Below are positions 35,594 through 43,817 of a DNA stretch of 64,000 nucleotides, piece by piece (the first letter of the stretch is position 1; each line of letters begins with the position of its first letter). The stretch spans positions 1 through 64,000 of the forward strand of contig JAEEWW010000002.1 in NCBI GenBank assembly GCA_016287815.1. Reading direction: 5' to 3'. Under the pieces are notes generated by a model. It saw only the letters and a program-made list of their open reading frames with translations, was not told where the DNA came from and made no database searches. Both the position numbers and the translations under genes were made by a program. The DNA comes from Treponema sp. (GTDB lineage: Bacteria; Spirochaetota; Spirochaetia; Treponematales; Treponemataceae).

Positions 35594-37663
35594 ATGAAAA
35601 AAATAGTAAAATACTTAATCATTCTTGCATCACTTTGCGTTTTCATTGCTGCGGATTTTTTTATTGTAAATAAAATAGCACGAAATTCATTTTCAGAAGC
35701 TGCAAATGATGAAATGAATCTTCATGCACAGCTTAGAACTGTTGAGTTTGAAGCAAGCATGAATGAACAGCTTACCTTAGTCCGGCAGATGGTAAAAACA
35801 CCTTCTATCGTTCAGTTTCTAAAAAATCCTAAAAATCAGGAAATAAGAAAGGTTGCTTTTGAAGAATTTGAATCCTATCAAAAATCTTTTTTAAGTAAAT
35901 CCGTATTCTGGACAAGTGATTTAGATAAGGAATTCTGGAGTGATATGAAATATTCATATACGGTAAATCCAGATTCTCCTAACGATTACTGGTATAATAT
36001 GACTCTTTATGAGACTGAAGAATACAATTTCAACATTAACTATAACGAAGCACTCAATGCAACAATGCTTTGGGTAAATGCTGTAGTCCGCAATGAAAGC
36101 GGTAAGCCTATTGGTATGGCCGGAACGGGAATTCCTTTGCAGAGTTTTATTGATACAATGTTTAACGGGTTGTCAGAGTCTACTACTATGTATCTTTTTA
36201 ATGATAAGGATGAAATTACCGGTGCTCTTGATTCTTCTATATTGAAGGATAAACTGAATATCTTTGATACGTTCCCGTATCTTAAAGAAATTGAATCAAA
36301 GCCTACAGAGCTTACAACAATACGAACACCAGAAGGAGATTACCTTCTTTCTCCTTTAAATCTTGTAAAATGGCATATGGCTTTGTTTACACCGTATACA
36401 TTAAAGGATCATCTGCACTATGCAACATTACCGCTTATTCTAAGTATAGGAATTATAGTAATAGTCATAGCACTTGTTACAACAATCTTAAGTATTATTA
36501 ACAGACTTAAAGTTCTTAAAAGCGCAATTCAGGAACTTTCAAGTGGAAATGCAGATTTAACAAAACGTGTAATTGTAAAAGGACATTCAACTTTTAAAGT
36601 ATTTGATGAACTTGTAACAGAAGTAAACCGTTTTATTATAAAATTCCAGGAAATAATCGGCACGGTTAAAGAATCTGAAAAGAAACTTACAGTGGTTGGA
36701 GCTGATATGTCTTCAACTATGGAAAATACATCAAGTTCAATTAATGGAATTATTTCAAATATAGAAAGTGTACATTCTCAGATTGAGCGTCAGGCAGAGA
36801 ATGTTCAGAATACGGCAACTGTTGTAAGTGAAATTGCAAATAATATAGAAAATCTTGAAAGAATGATTCAGGGGCAGTCAGGAGGAGTTTCTTCGGCCTC
36901 AAGTGCTGTAGAAGAAATGGTTGCAAACATAAAGAGCGTAAACAAATCTGTGGACAGTATGGCAGACTCGTTCACTTCACTTGAAACTGAGTCGCAGCTT
37001 GGCCAGCAGAAGCAGAAAGCCGTAAATGAAAAGATTCAGCAGATTGAAGAAAAGTCAATTATGCTTCAGGAAGCTAATACTGCAATTGCAAGCATTGCAA
37101 GTCAGACAAATCTTCTTGCCATGAATGCGGCAATCGAAGCTGCCCACGCAGGCGAAGCCGGAAAAGGTTTTGCCGTTGTTGCTGACGAAATCCGTAAACT
37201 TTCAGAAACGTCTTCAACTCAGTCAAAGACAATCGGAGAACAGCTTAAAAGCATACAGACTTCCATTATTGAAGTTGTTACTGCATCTCAGGAATCAAGT
37301 AAAAGTTTCAATGCAGTCTCAAGCGAAATTGCACGTACTAATGACCTTGTAAAGCAGATAAAAATTGCAATGGAAGAGCAGAATGAAGGCAGTAAGCAGG
37401 TAATGGAAACGCTCCATACAATGAATGAAAGTACGGAAGCAGTAAGTGAAGCAGCTCTGAAAATGACAGAAGGAAGTAAAGTAATTCTTTCTAATATAGA
37501 TGGTCTGCAGGATTCAAGCCGTATGATTAAAGAAAGTATGGACGGTATGGCTTCCGGGGCAGATAAAATCAGTTCTTCAAGTTCAGAACTTTCTGCGGTT
37601 TCAGAAAGAATGAAAGGTTCTATTGCTGAAATCGGCGGTCAGATGGATCAGTTTACGGTATAG
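35594..37663 (+). CDS. Methyl-accepting chemotaxis protein
   Basis: A 689-residue receptor. Membrane segments near residues 5-28 and 278-302 flank a periplasmic sensor of about 250 residues that looks like a double-Cache type. A HAMP region follows, then a long coiled-coil signalling domain whose tip contains [23 protein letters not shown] (the conserved CheA/CheW contact, given here in its key part). There is no CheR-tethering pentapeptide at the C-terminus. GGAAGG precedes the ATG. It should feed the cheA array encoded at 6.8-11.6 kb. Confidence 0.93.
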   Translation: MKKIVKYLIILASLCVFIAADFFIVNKIARNSFSEAANDEMNLHAQLRTVEFEASMNEQLTLVRQMVKTPSIVQFLKNPKNQEIRKVAFEEFESYQKSFLSKSVFWTSDLDKEFWSDMKYSYTVNPDSPNDYWYNMTLYETEEYNFNINYNEALNATMLWVNAVVRNESGKPIGMAGTGIPLQSFIDTMFNGLSESTTMYLFNDKDEITGALDSSILKDKLNIFDTFPYLKEIESKPTELTTIRTPEGDYLLSPLNLVKWHMALFTPYTLKDHLHYATLPLILSIGIIVIVIALVTTILSIINRLKVLKSAIQELSSGNADLTKRVIVKGHSTFKVFDELVTEVNRFIIKFQEIIGTVKESEKKLTVVGADMSSTMENTSSSINGIISNIESVHSQIERQAENVQNTATVVSEIANNIENLERMIQGQSGGVSSASSAVEEMVANIKSVNKSVDSMADSFTSLETESQLGQQKQKAVNEKIQQIEEKSIMLQEANTAIASIASQTNLLAMNAAIEAAHAGEAGKGFAVVADEIRKLSETSSTQSKTIGEQLKSIQTSIIEVVTASQESSKSFNAVSSEIARTNDLVKQIKIAMEEQNEGSKQVMETLHTMNESTEAVSEAALKMTEGSKVILSNIDGLQDSSRMIKESMDGMASGADKISSSSSELSAVSERMKGSIAEIGGQMDQFTV

Positions 37664-37676
37664 TAACTCAATCATC

Positions 37677-37727
37677 TGCGCTAAAATCTGCGCGCGTATC
37701 CGCGCTTATGCGGCAGATTTTAGCGCA
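37677..37727. terminator. 15-bp perfect hairpin overlapping a convergent stop codon
   Basis: TGCGCTAAAATCTGC (37677-37691) pairs perfectly with GCAGATTTTAGCGCA (37713-37727). The stop codon of the opposite gene (37720-37722) lies inside the right arm. It can act on transcripts from both sides, although no long T-run follows. Confidence 0.6.
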
Positions 37728-38892
37728 CATTCTCATTTATGCGGCAAATCTTCCAGCAGCGGTGCGGTTTTGCATTCTTGTAATCTTCAGGAATTGTCTG
37801 TGCGGTTATGTCATGGACAGTAACTTCTGAGTCTATTCCGTTTATAAGGCTTTCATCAAAACTTAAGCGGCGGCTATTGGTTGAAAAATACAAAATTCCT
37901 TTTGGCGTAAGAAGAGAAACACATTTATTTACAAGTTCGCTCCAGTCGCGGTTAATGTCGAGTGTGTTTCGTGTTTTTTTAGAATTGCTGAAAGTCGGCG
38001 GATCTAAAATGATTATGTCAAAGCGGTTTGTGCCGTCTACTTTCCCGCTTGCCGTAAGGCTTGGAACTTCCGCATTTTTCTGATTTAAAAAGCCTGTTAC
38101 GTCAGCGCGTGTAAAAACGTATTTGCTTTCGTTTGAAATGTCAAAGCCGTTTAACTGCATGTTCTGTTTTGCCCTTTCAAGATATGTGTTGCTTAAATCA
38201 ACCGATTCAACGCGCTTTGCTTTTCCTTCCGCGGCATAAACAGAAAAAGAAGCCGTATAACAGAAAAGATTTAAAACTGATTTTCCGCTGCATGTTTCGC
38301 GGATTGTATTTCTTAAAGGCCGATGGTCAAAAAATAAGCCTGAATCAAGATAATCAGAAAGATTTACGGTAAAAATCTGTCCCTGTTCCTGTACAATGCC
38401 TGAAACTGTTTTTTCAGGTGAAAAATAAGTTTTTACGCCGTTTTCTTCTGCCTTTCCATACTGGCTTCCGCCTTTGGCATGGCATCTTGCCTTTACGATT
38501 ATGTGATTTTCGTCTAAGTGAAGAACGTCGCTGGCAGCTTTTGTCATAGTTAAAAGCCATTGTTTTTCTTCTTCTTCGGATTTTTCGTAAGGGCGTTCAT
38601 ATAAAAAAATGGTAAGATACTGGCGGCTTTGCGCTTCTTTTATTGCCGTCTGGTCATTTGCAGATTCTGCTTCCCGCTGGTTGTTCATAAACATTGCGCA
38701 GGAAACGGTGTCCGTTATGTCGGACGGAAGAAACTCATATAAATCGCAGGCTAAAGGAATCTCCGGGATGTCGCGGTCGTAAAGACGGAAACAGGTTACG
38801 CGCTGTTTTCGTGCCCATTTACGCAAAAGCCGGTATTTTTTTGAAAGCCGGTTTGAAAAAAGTTCCGCCTGATATGTATTTGAATTGTTCAT
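37720..38892 (-). CDS. Class I SAM methyltransferase, RlmI-like
   Basis: A 390-residue protein of the RlmI/RlmK group (23S rRNA 5-methylcytosine or related). The C-terminal Rossmann half shows VLNLFCYTASFSVYAA for SAM binding, then DIIILDPPTFSNSKKTR as the catalytic DPP motif. The N-terminal half has the RFRLYDRDIPEIP-type RNA-binding lead-in. I start at 38892: GGAG lies 6 bases upstream and a TATAAT just before it, whereas the longer start at 38946 precedes that promoter. It is divergent from the DEAD-box helicase. Confidence 0.82.
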   Translation of the reverse strand: MNNSNTYQAELFSNRLSKKYRLLRKWARKQRVTCFRLYDRDIPEIPLACDLYEFLPSDITDTVSCAMFMNNQREAESANDQTAIKEAQSRQYLTIFLYERPYEKSEEEEKQWLLTMTKAASDVLHLDENHIIVKARCHAKGGSQYGKAEENGVKTYFSPEKTVSGIVQEQGQIFTVNLSDYLDSGLFFDHRPLRNTIRETCSGKSVLNLFCYTASFSVYAAEGKAKRVESVDLSNTYLERAKQNMQLNGFDISNESKYVFTRADVTGFLNQKNAEVPSLTASGKVDGTNRFDIIILDPPTFSNSKKTRNTLDINRDWSELVNKCVSLLTPKGILYFSTNSRRLSFDESLINGIDSEVTVHDITAQTIPEDYKNAKPHRCWKICRINENVR

Positions 38893-38946
38893 TAAAAGCT
38901 CCGGGATATTTAGAATAACCTCATTATAACGAATCTTTCTGTACAA

Positions 38947-38984
38947 TTTTGTGTACTATCACAAAAGCCCGTGACACATGTCAC
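38947..38984. promoter_or_regulatory. Two CRP/FNR-like inverted repeats
   Basis: TTTTGTG-N6-CACAAAA (38947-38966) and GTGACA-CA-TGTCAC (38971-38984) lie side by side between the divergent methyltransferase and helicase genes. The first has the TGTG-N6-CACA geometry of CRP/FNR-family operators. No such regulator is in the window. Confidence 0.45.
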
Positions 38985-39160
38985 AAGAGAACCGGTGTCG
39001 TTGGTTTGCAAGCATGTTTTTCTTAATTTAATTCCGGTTCTATTGTGCATGGTCACTGTCTTTTGTTTTCGTACCCAAAATCTCTGCGACAGTTGGTTAT
39101 AATGCGTTTATACTCGTATACTATACATAAATCCATATAAAGTATATACTTTGCGACTAT

Positions 39161-40858
39161 ATGGATTTCTTAGAATTTTCCCTGCATGAGGATTTACAGA
39201 AAGGCATAACTGCTGCAGGTTATGTTTCATGCACTCCTGTTCAGGAACAGGTTTTAAAGACAGCGTCAGACGGTGCCGACTTGTATGTTCAGTCCCAGAC
39301 CGGCACAGGGAAAACTGCAGCGTATCTTATTTCAGTTTCGCAGGAAATGCTTGCAAAAGAAGAAAATGCAGGAAAGAAACTGTTGATTTTGGTTCCTACC
39401 CGTGAACTTGCCGTTCAGGTTGAGGAAGAAGCAAAAACTCTGTTAGGTGCAACAAAACTTAAGGCCTATAGTTTTTACGGTGGAGTAGGTTACGAAAAAC
39501 AGGTTGCCGCATTAAAAAGAGATGTAGACATTATTATCGGTACACCTGGCCGTGTAATTGATTTAATCGAAGGCGGACAGATGTCACTTGAAAAAGTCGG
39601 CTTCCTTGTAGTTGATGAAGCAGACCGTATGTTCGATATGGGCTTTTATCCGGATTTAAGAAAACTTTTAAAGCATTTGCCGGAAGCCGAAAACCGTCAG
39701 ACAATGCTTTTTTCTGCCACACTCAATTCTTACGTAAAAAATCTTGCATGGGAATATACCCGTGATGCAAAAGAAATTACTATTGAAGCAGAAAATATTG
39801 TTGTTTCAGAAATTGATCAGGAACTTCTTCATGTTTCAAGCGATGAAAAAGTAAAGCTTTTAATCGGAATTATGAACAGGGAAAAGCCTGTAAGCTGTAT
39901 TATCTTCTGTAATACAAAGCGGGGCTGCGAAGTTCTTGGAAAGCGCCTAAAAATTAACGGAATTGAAAGTGACTATTTAATCGGTGATATGCCGCAGTCT
40001 AAACGTCTTAAGGTTCTTGAAAATTTCAAAGAAGGGAAGGTTCCTGTTCTTGTTGCAACTGATGTCGCAGCGCGCGGAATCGACGTTTCTGACCTTCAGA
40101 TGGTAGTTAATTACGATTTGCCTAATGAAGCAGAAAATTATGTTCACCGCATCGGTCGTACAGCCAGAGCAGGAAAATCCGGCAAAGCCTATACATTCTG
40201 CAGTGAACAGGATGTTTACAATCTTCCAGCAATTGAACGTTTTATTGACATGCAGATTCCTGCAAATGTTGCAGATCCTGCCTTGCTTGGTGAAGATAAA
40301 AGCGAAGGCATTTATATTAAAACCGAAAACTGGCATGAAGATTCCTATGATGAAGATTCACGCTATGGTGCAAGAGGCCGCAGAGGCCGCTCAGATTCTG
40401 CCAGAGGTGGAAGACGTGGACGCGATTCTGAACGTGCAGGAAGAAGTGACCGCCGCTCAAGCCGCTTAAGCCGTGATGAAAAAATGGCAGGCCGCAGAAC
40501 CCGTTCCGGCGATGAAAAGAATAATGATCGCAGGCAGAGCCGCCGCATGACATCTCCTGAAGAGCTTAAAGCACTTGAAAACCTTTCTTTTGAAGAGCGC
40601 ATGAAGCTCTATAAAGAAAAATACGCATCAAAATCTTCTGAAGCAGAATCAGGAAATGCAAAATCCGGCAAGGCTCGATATGATAAAAATTCAAGCCGTA
40701 AGCGTCCGGATAAAAAATATGCAGACAAAAATTACCGGTTCGATAGAAACGGAACAAACCGCAACGGACAAAATCGAAATGGACAGAAATCTGCCCGTGG
40801 TCTTGATTCACGCAAAGGCTTGTTTTCAAAAATTCTTTCATTTTTTAAGGGAAAGTAG
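39161..40858 (+). CDS. DEAD-box RNA helicase with basic C-terminal tail
   Basis: A 565-residue ATP-dependent RNA helicase. All core motifs are present: QTGTGKT, PTREL, GTPGR, VVDEADRMFDMGF (about 150), SAT and HRIGRTAR. Residues about 405-560 are a long tail rich in Arg, Gly, Ser and Lys (RGRRGR repeats, then NRNGQNRNGQ), expected to bind RNA non-specifically. It resembles RhlE/DeaD proteins of ribosome assembly and cold response. TATACT at 39145-39150 is 10 bases before the ATG with no Shine-Dalgarno. ABC-F and exonuclease genes follow. Confidence 0.93.
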   Translation: MDFLEFSLHEDLQKGITAAGYVSCTPVQEQVLKTASDGADLYVQSQTGTGKTAAYLISVSQEMLAKEENAGKKLLILVPTRELAVQVEEEAKTLLGATKLKAYSFYGGVGYEKQVAALKRDVDIIIGTPGRVIDLIEGGQMSLEKVGFLVVDEADRMFDMGFYPDLRKLLKHLPEAENRQTMLFSATLNSYVKNLAWEYTRDAKEITIEAENIVVSEIDQELLHVSSDEKVKLLIGIMNREKPVSCIIFCNTKRGCEVLGKRLKINGIESDYLIGDMPQSKRLKVLENFKEGKVPVLVATDVAARGIDVSDLQMVVNYDLPNEAENYVHRIGRTARAGKSGKAYTFCSEQDVYNLPAIERFIDMQIPANVADPALLGEDKSEGIYIKTENWHEDSYDEDSRYGARGRRGRSDSARGGRRGRDSERAGRSDRRSSRLSRDEKMAGRRTRSGDEKNNDRRQSRRMTSPEELKALENLSFEERMKLYKEKYASKSSEAESGNAKSGKARYDKNSSRKRPDKKYADKNYRFDRNGTNRNGQNRNGQKSARGLDSRKGLFSKILSFFKGK

Positions 40859-40893
40859 CCTTTATGCAATTCTGTACTGCCTGCAACAAACCT

Positions 40894-40911
40894 CGCTAGA
40901 AACTTGCGAAT
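40894..40911 (-). repeat. Partial copy of the 43.5-kb palindromic repeat
   Basis: CGCTAGAAACTTGCGAAT is the reverse complement of the core of the 36-bp repeat at 43565 and 43674, with CGA deleted. It lies between the helicase and ABC-F genes. Confidence 0.5.
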
Positions 40912-40944
40912 GCGGGCGCGCGGATTCTTTATAGGAGAAATTAA

Positions 40945-42597
40945 TTGATTACAGTTTCAGACGTTAGTGTACACTTTAGCGAAAAACCGCTTTTCAAAGA
41001 CGTAAACTTAAAATTTACCAACGGTAACTGTTATGGAATTACAGGTGCCAATGGAGCCGGAAAATCAACTTTTTTGAAGGTGCTTTCAGGTGAACTTGAG
41101 CATGATTCTGGTACTATCAACATAACTACCGGCGAGCGCATGGCTGTATTAAAGCAGGATCACTTTGCTTACGACAAATATTCTGTAAAAGATACAGTAA
41201 TGATGGGCTTCCCGAAACTTTATGAGCTTACCAAAGCCATTGATGAAATTTATGCAAAGCCTGATTTTTCTGACGAAGACGGAATGAAAGCCGCTGACAT
41301 GCAGGCAGAATTCGGTGAGCTCGGCGGATACGAAGCAGAAAATCAGATTGAACAGATGCTTTCAGGCCTTGGTCTGGAAGAAGAATTCCATGACAAGATG
41401 ATGAGCGACCTTGATGAATCTCAGAAGGTTCGTGTATTGCTTGCACAGGCAATTTTCGGAAATCCTGACATTCTTTTATTGGATGAACCTACAAACGGTC
41501 TTGATATTGAATCTATCACCTGGCTTGAAAACTTCCTTCTGGAATTTGAAAATACGGTAATCGTTGTAAGCCACGACCGCCACTTCTTGAATACGGTTTG
41601 TACATTTATCTGCGATATCGACTACGGAAAAATTACTCAGTTTGCCGGAAACTATGATTTCTGGTATCAGATGACTCAGGTATTGCAGCGTCAGGCAAAA
41701 GAAGCTCAGAAAAAAGCTGAAGACAAGATGAAGGACTTAAAGGAATTTATCCTCCGGTTCAGTTCAAATGCTGCAAAATCAAAGCAGGCCACAAGCCGCA
41801 AAAAGATTTACGATAAAATTGCTCAGTCAATTGAAGACTTGCCTGTTTCTACGCGCAAATTCCCTTATGTAAACTTTAAGGCAGACCGTGAAATTGGTAA
41901 CAATGTTCTTGAAATCCGTAACCTTAATTATAAGGATGAAGAAGGAACTCAGCTTTTAAAGGATTTCAGCCTTACGGTTCAGCGTACAGACAAAATTGCT
42001 TTTGTTGGAATTGAACATAATTCAATTTCTGCTTTGTTCGATATTATTAACGAAGTTAAAAAGCCTGAATCAGGTGAATTTTTCTGGGGACAGACAACAA
42101 GCCATACTTATTTGCCGCGTGATAATTCTTCATATTTTGCAAATGATTACAATATTACGGACTGGCTTAAACAGTATTCAAAAGAACAGGATGATGCTTA
42201 CGTTCGCGGCTTCCTTGGCCGAATGCTTTTTTCCGGTGATGAATCACTTAAAAAGGTAAAGGTTCTTTCCGGTGGTGAAAAAGTGCGCTGTATGCTTTCT
42301 AAGCTCATGTTGAGCGGAGCCAACGTAATCACTTTGGATGACCCGACAAACCATCTTGACCTTGAAGCAATTCAGTCTTTGAACGAAGCCTTAACTGATT
42401 TTTCCGGCGTTGTATTGTTTGAAAGCCACGACCATGAATTTATTCAGTCGATTGCAAATAGAATCGTTGAAATTACACCGAACGGTATAATTGACCGTAT
42501 GATGAGTTTTGATGATTATATTAAAGATGAGCAGGTTCTTGAACTCCGAAAGAAACTTTACGAAGGAACCGGCAAAAAGCTGAAATTCAGAATTTAG
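40945..42597 (+). CDS. ABC-F ATPase, YbiT-like
   Basis: A 550-residue soluble protein with two ABC domains and the charged linker typical of ABC-F translation factors, closest in pattern to YbiT. NBD1 has a perfect Walker A (GANGAGKST, 34-42) and DEPTNGLD, but its signature is degenerate (MSDLDESQKVR). NBD2 has an intact LSGGEKVR signature, but its Walker A is lost (VGIEHNSISA, about 354-363) and the catalytic Glu is Asp (DDPTNHLD). One ATP site should therefore work and the other should be dead. The start is TTG with GGAGA 7 bases upstream. Confidence 0.93.
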   Translation: MITVSDVSVHFSEKPLFKDVNLKFTNGNCYGITGANGAGKSTFLKVLSGELEHDSGTINITTGERMAVLKQDHFAYDKYSVKDTVMMGFPKLYELTKAIDEIYAKPDFSDEDGMKAADMQAEFGELGGYEAENQIEQMLSGLGLEEEFHDKMMSDLDESQKVRVLLAQAIFGNPDILLLDEPTNGLDIESITWLENFLLEFENTVIVVSHDRHFLNTVCTFICDIDYGKITQFAGNYDFWYQMTQVLQRQAKEAQKKAEDKMKDLKEFILRFSSNAAKSKQATSRKKIYDKIAQSIEDLPVSTRKFPYVNFKADREIGNNVLEIRNLNYKDEEGTQLLKDFSLTVQRTDKIAFVGIEHNSISALFDIINEVKKPESGEFFWGQTTSHTYLPRDNSSYFANDYNITDWLKQYSKEQDDAYVRGFLGRMLFSGDESLKKVKVLSGGEKVRCMLSKLMLSGANVITLDDPTNHLDLEAIQSLNEALTDFSGVVLFESHDHEFIQSIANRIVEITPNGIIDRMMSFDDYIKDEQVLELRKKLYEGTGKKLKFRI

Positions 42598-42610
42598 TTT
42601 TTGGAAAAAA

Positions 42611-43528
42611 ATGGCAAAATCATATTTATTTTTTGACATTGAATGTGCCAACATGTTTGACGGTGTCGGCAAAATGTGCTCTTTCGGTTATGTTCTCACT
42701 GACGAGGAATTCAATATTTTGGATTCTGACGATGTTGTAATGAACCCCGAAACAGAGTTTGACTGGTATCTTTTTTCGCCAAAAAATAAATGTCCGCTTG
42801 CCTATTCAAAAGATTATTTCCGTTCAAAGCCAAGTTTCCCGGCTTTTTACAAGCCTATAAAAAATCTTATGGAAGCTCCAGGAAGAAAAATCATAGGTTT
42901 TGGTTCTGCCGGCGACTTAGGTTTCGTTGTAAGTGCCTGCGAGCGTTACGGACTTCCTGACATAAATTTTTCTGTTTACGATATTGCGACGATTGTAAAT
43001 CAGGCTAAAAATGACAAAAAAGGTCTTGTTGACTGGTGTGCTGCTTACAACGTTGATGTTTCAAAATTAACGGCACATAAAAGCAGTGACGATGCCATGA
43101 TGACAATGCTTCTGGCAAAGGCTTTTTGTGCTGAACAGAATCTTACAATGGAAGAAGTTCTTGAACAAAACAAAGGCATAAAACTTTCTGTAGAAAAGTA
43201 TCTGGAACAGAGAGAATATAAACTTTACGTTGACGATTTAACTAAAAAAATAAATGAGCTTTACGGCAAAAAAAGCCGTGCTCCGCTTACTCACCGTTTA
43301 AAAGGCGAATACGCATTCGGTTTTAAGGTGAAATCTGAAATTGACGAAGCATTCAGGCTTGCAAACCTTGTTTACAAGCACGGCGGAATGCTTATGAAAA
43401 ACCTTAAAAAATCAGGCACAGTTATAATGAAGGATGATTCTTTGGACGAAGTAATTTCCGGCATGAAAAAGCGCGGCCTTTCTGTTCTTACGATTTCAGA
43501 ATTTGATGAACTTGTAAGAATGGAATAG
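42611..43528 (+). CDS. DEDD-type exonuclease-like protein
   Basis: A 305-residue protein. The N-terminal half matches the RNase T/DnaQ fold: the Exo I motif FFDIECANM supplies Asp and Glu, and HKSSDDAMM supplies the Exo III His and Asp. The C-terminal half (about 195-305) is Lys-rich and has no recognised family. It may be a 3'-5' RNA or DNA exonuclease. It begins 13 bases after the ABC-F stop, so it probably shares its mRNA and may act in RNA or ribosome turnover. Confidence 0.72.
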   Translation: MAKSYLFFDIECANMFDGVGKMCSFGYVLTDEEFNILDSDDVVMNPETEFDWYLFSPKNKCPLAYSKDYFRSKPSFPAFYKPIKNLMEAPGRKIIGFGSAGDLGFVVSACERYGLPDINFSVYDIATIVNQAKNDKKGLVDWCAAYNVDVSKLTAHKSSDDAMMTMLLAKAFCAEQNLTMEEVLEQNKGIKLSVEKYLEQREYKLYVDDLTKKINELYGKKSRAPLTHRLKGEYAFGFKVKSEIDEAFRLANLVYKHGGMLMKNLKKSGTVIMKDDSLDEVISGMKKRGLSVLTISEFDELVRME

Positions 43529-43540
43529 GGCAGTTTCCCC

Positions 43541-43740
43541 TGTCACCCCGCACTTGCCTGTCCTCCGGATTCGCAACGAAGTTTCTAGCGCTTGATCCGG
43601 GGTTTCATAATGACTTCATCCAACCTAAATCAGGAGATGCTGAATCAAGTTCAGCATGACGCCCTCTGTCACCCCGGATTCGCAACGAAGTTTCTAGCGC
43701 TTGATCCGGAATCTCCTAATGACTTCATTCAACCTATAAA
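43541..43740. repeat. Mosaic of palindromic repeats (two 36-bp exact copies)
   Basis: Two exact 36-bp copies at 43565-43600 and 43674-43709 start CCGGATTCGCAACG and end CTTGATCCGG, so their ends are inverted repeats. Each follows a TGTCACCCCG block and is followed by a related TAATGACTTCAT..CAACCTA block. Between them is a perfect hairpin ATGCTGAA/TTCAGCAT (43638-43658). No open frame is present. It fills the gap before the SpoIIE-type gene. Confidence 0.8.
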
Positions 43741-43817
43741 AAATACAAAGCCCTTTTTTTTGCAAAAATAAAAATAGTGTTATAATTATTAACAGGAATT
43801 ATTCAGGAGAACTCAGA

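Noticed and set aside
38893..38946. Longer N-terminus of the RlmI-like protein
   Set aside because: A -10 box and a GGAG Shine-Dalgarno lie inside this stretch, fitting the start at 38892.
43541..43740. tRNA or small RNA gene
   Set aside because: No cloverleaf or T-loop sequence; the structure is explained by repeated palindromic units.
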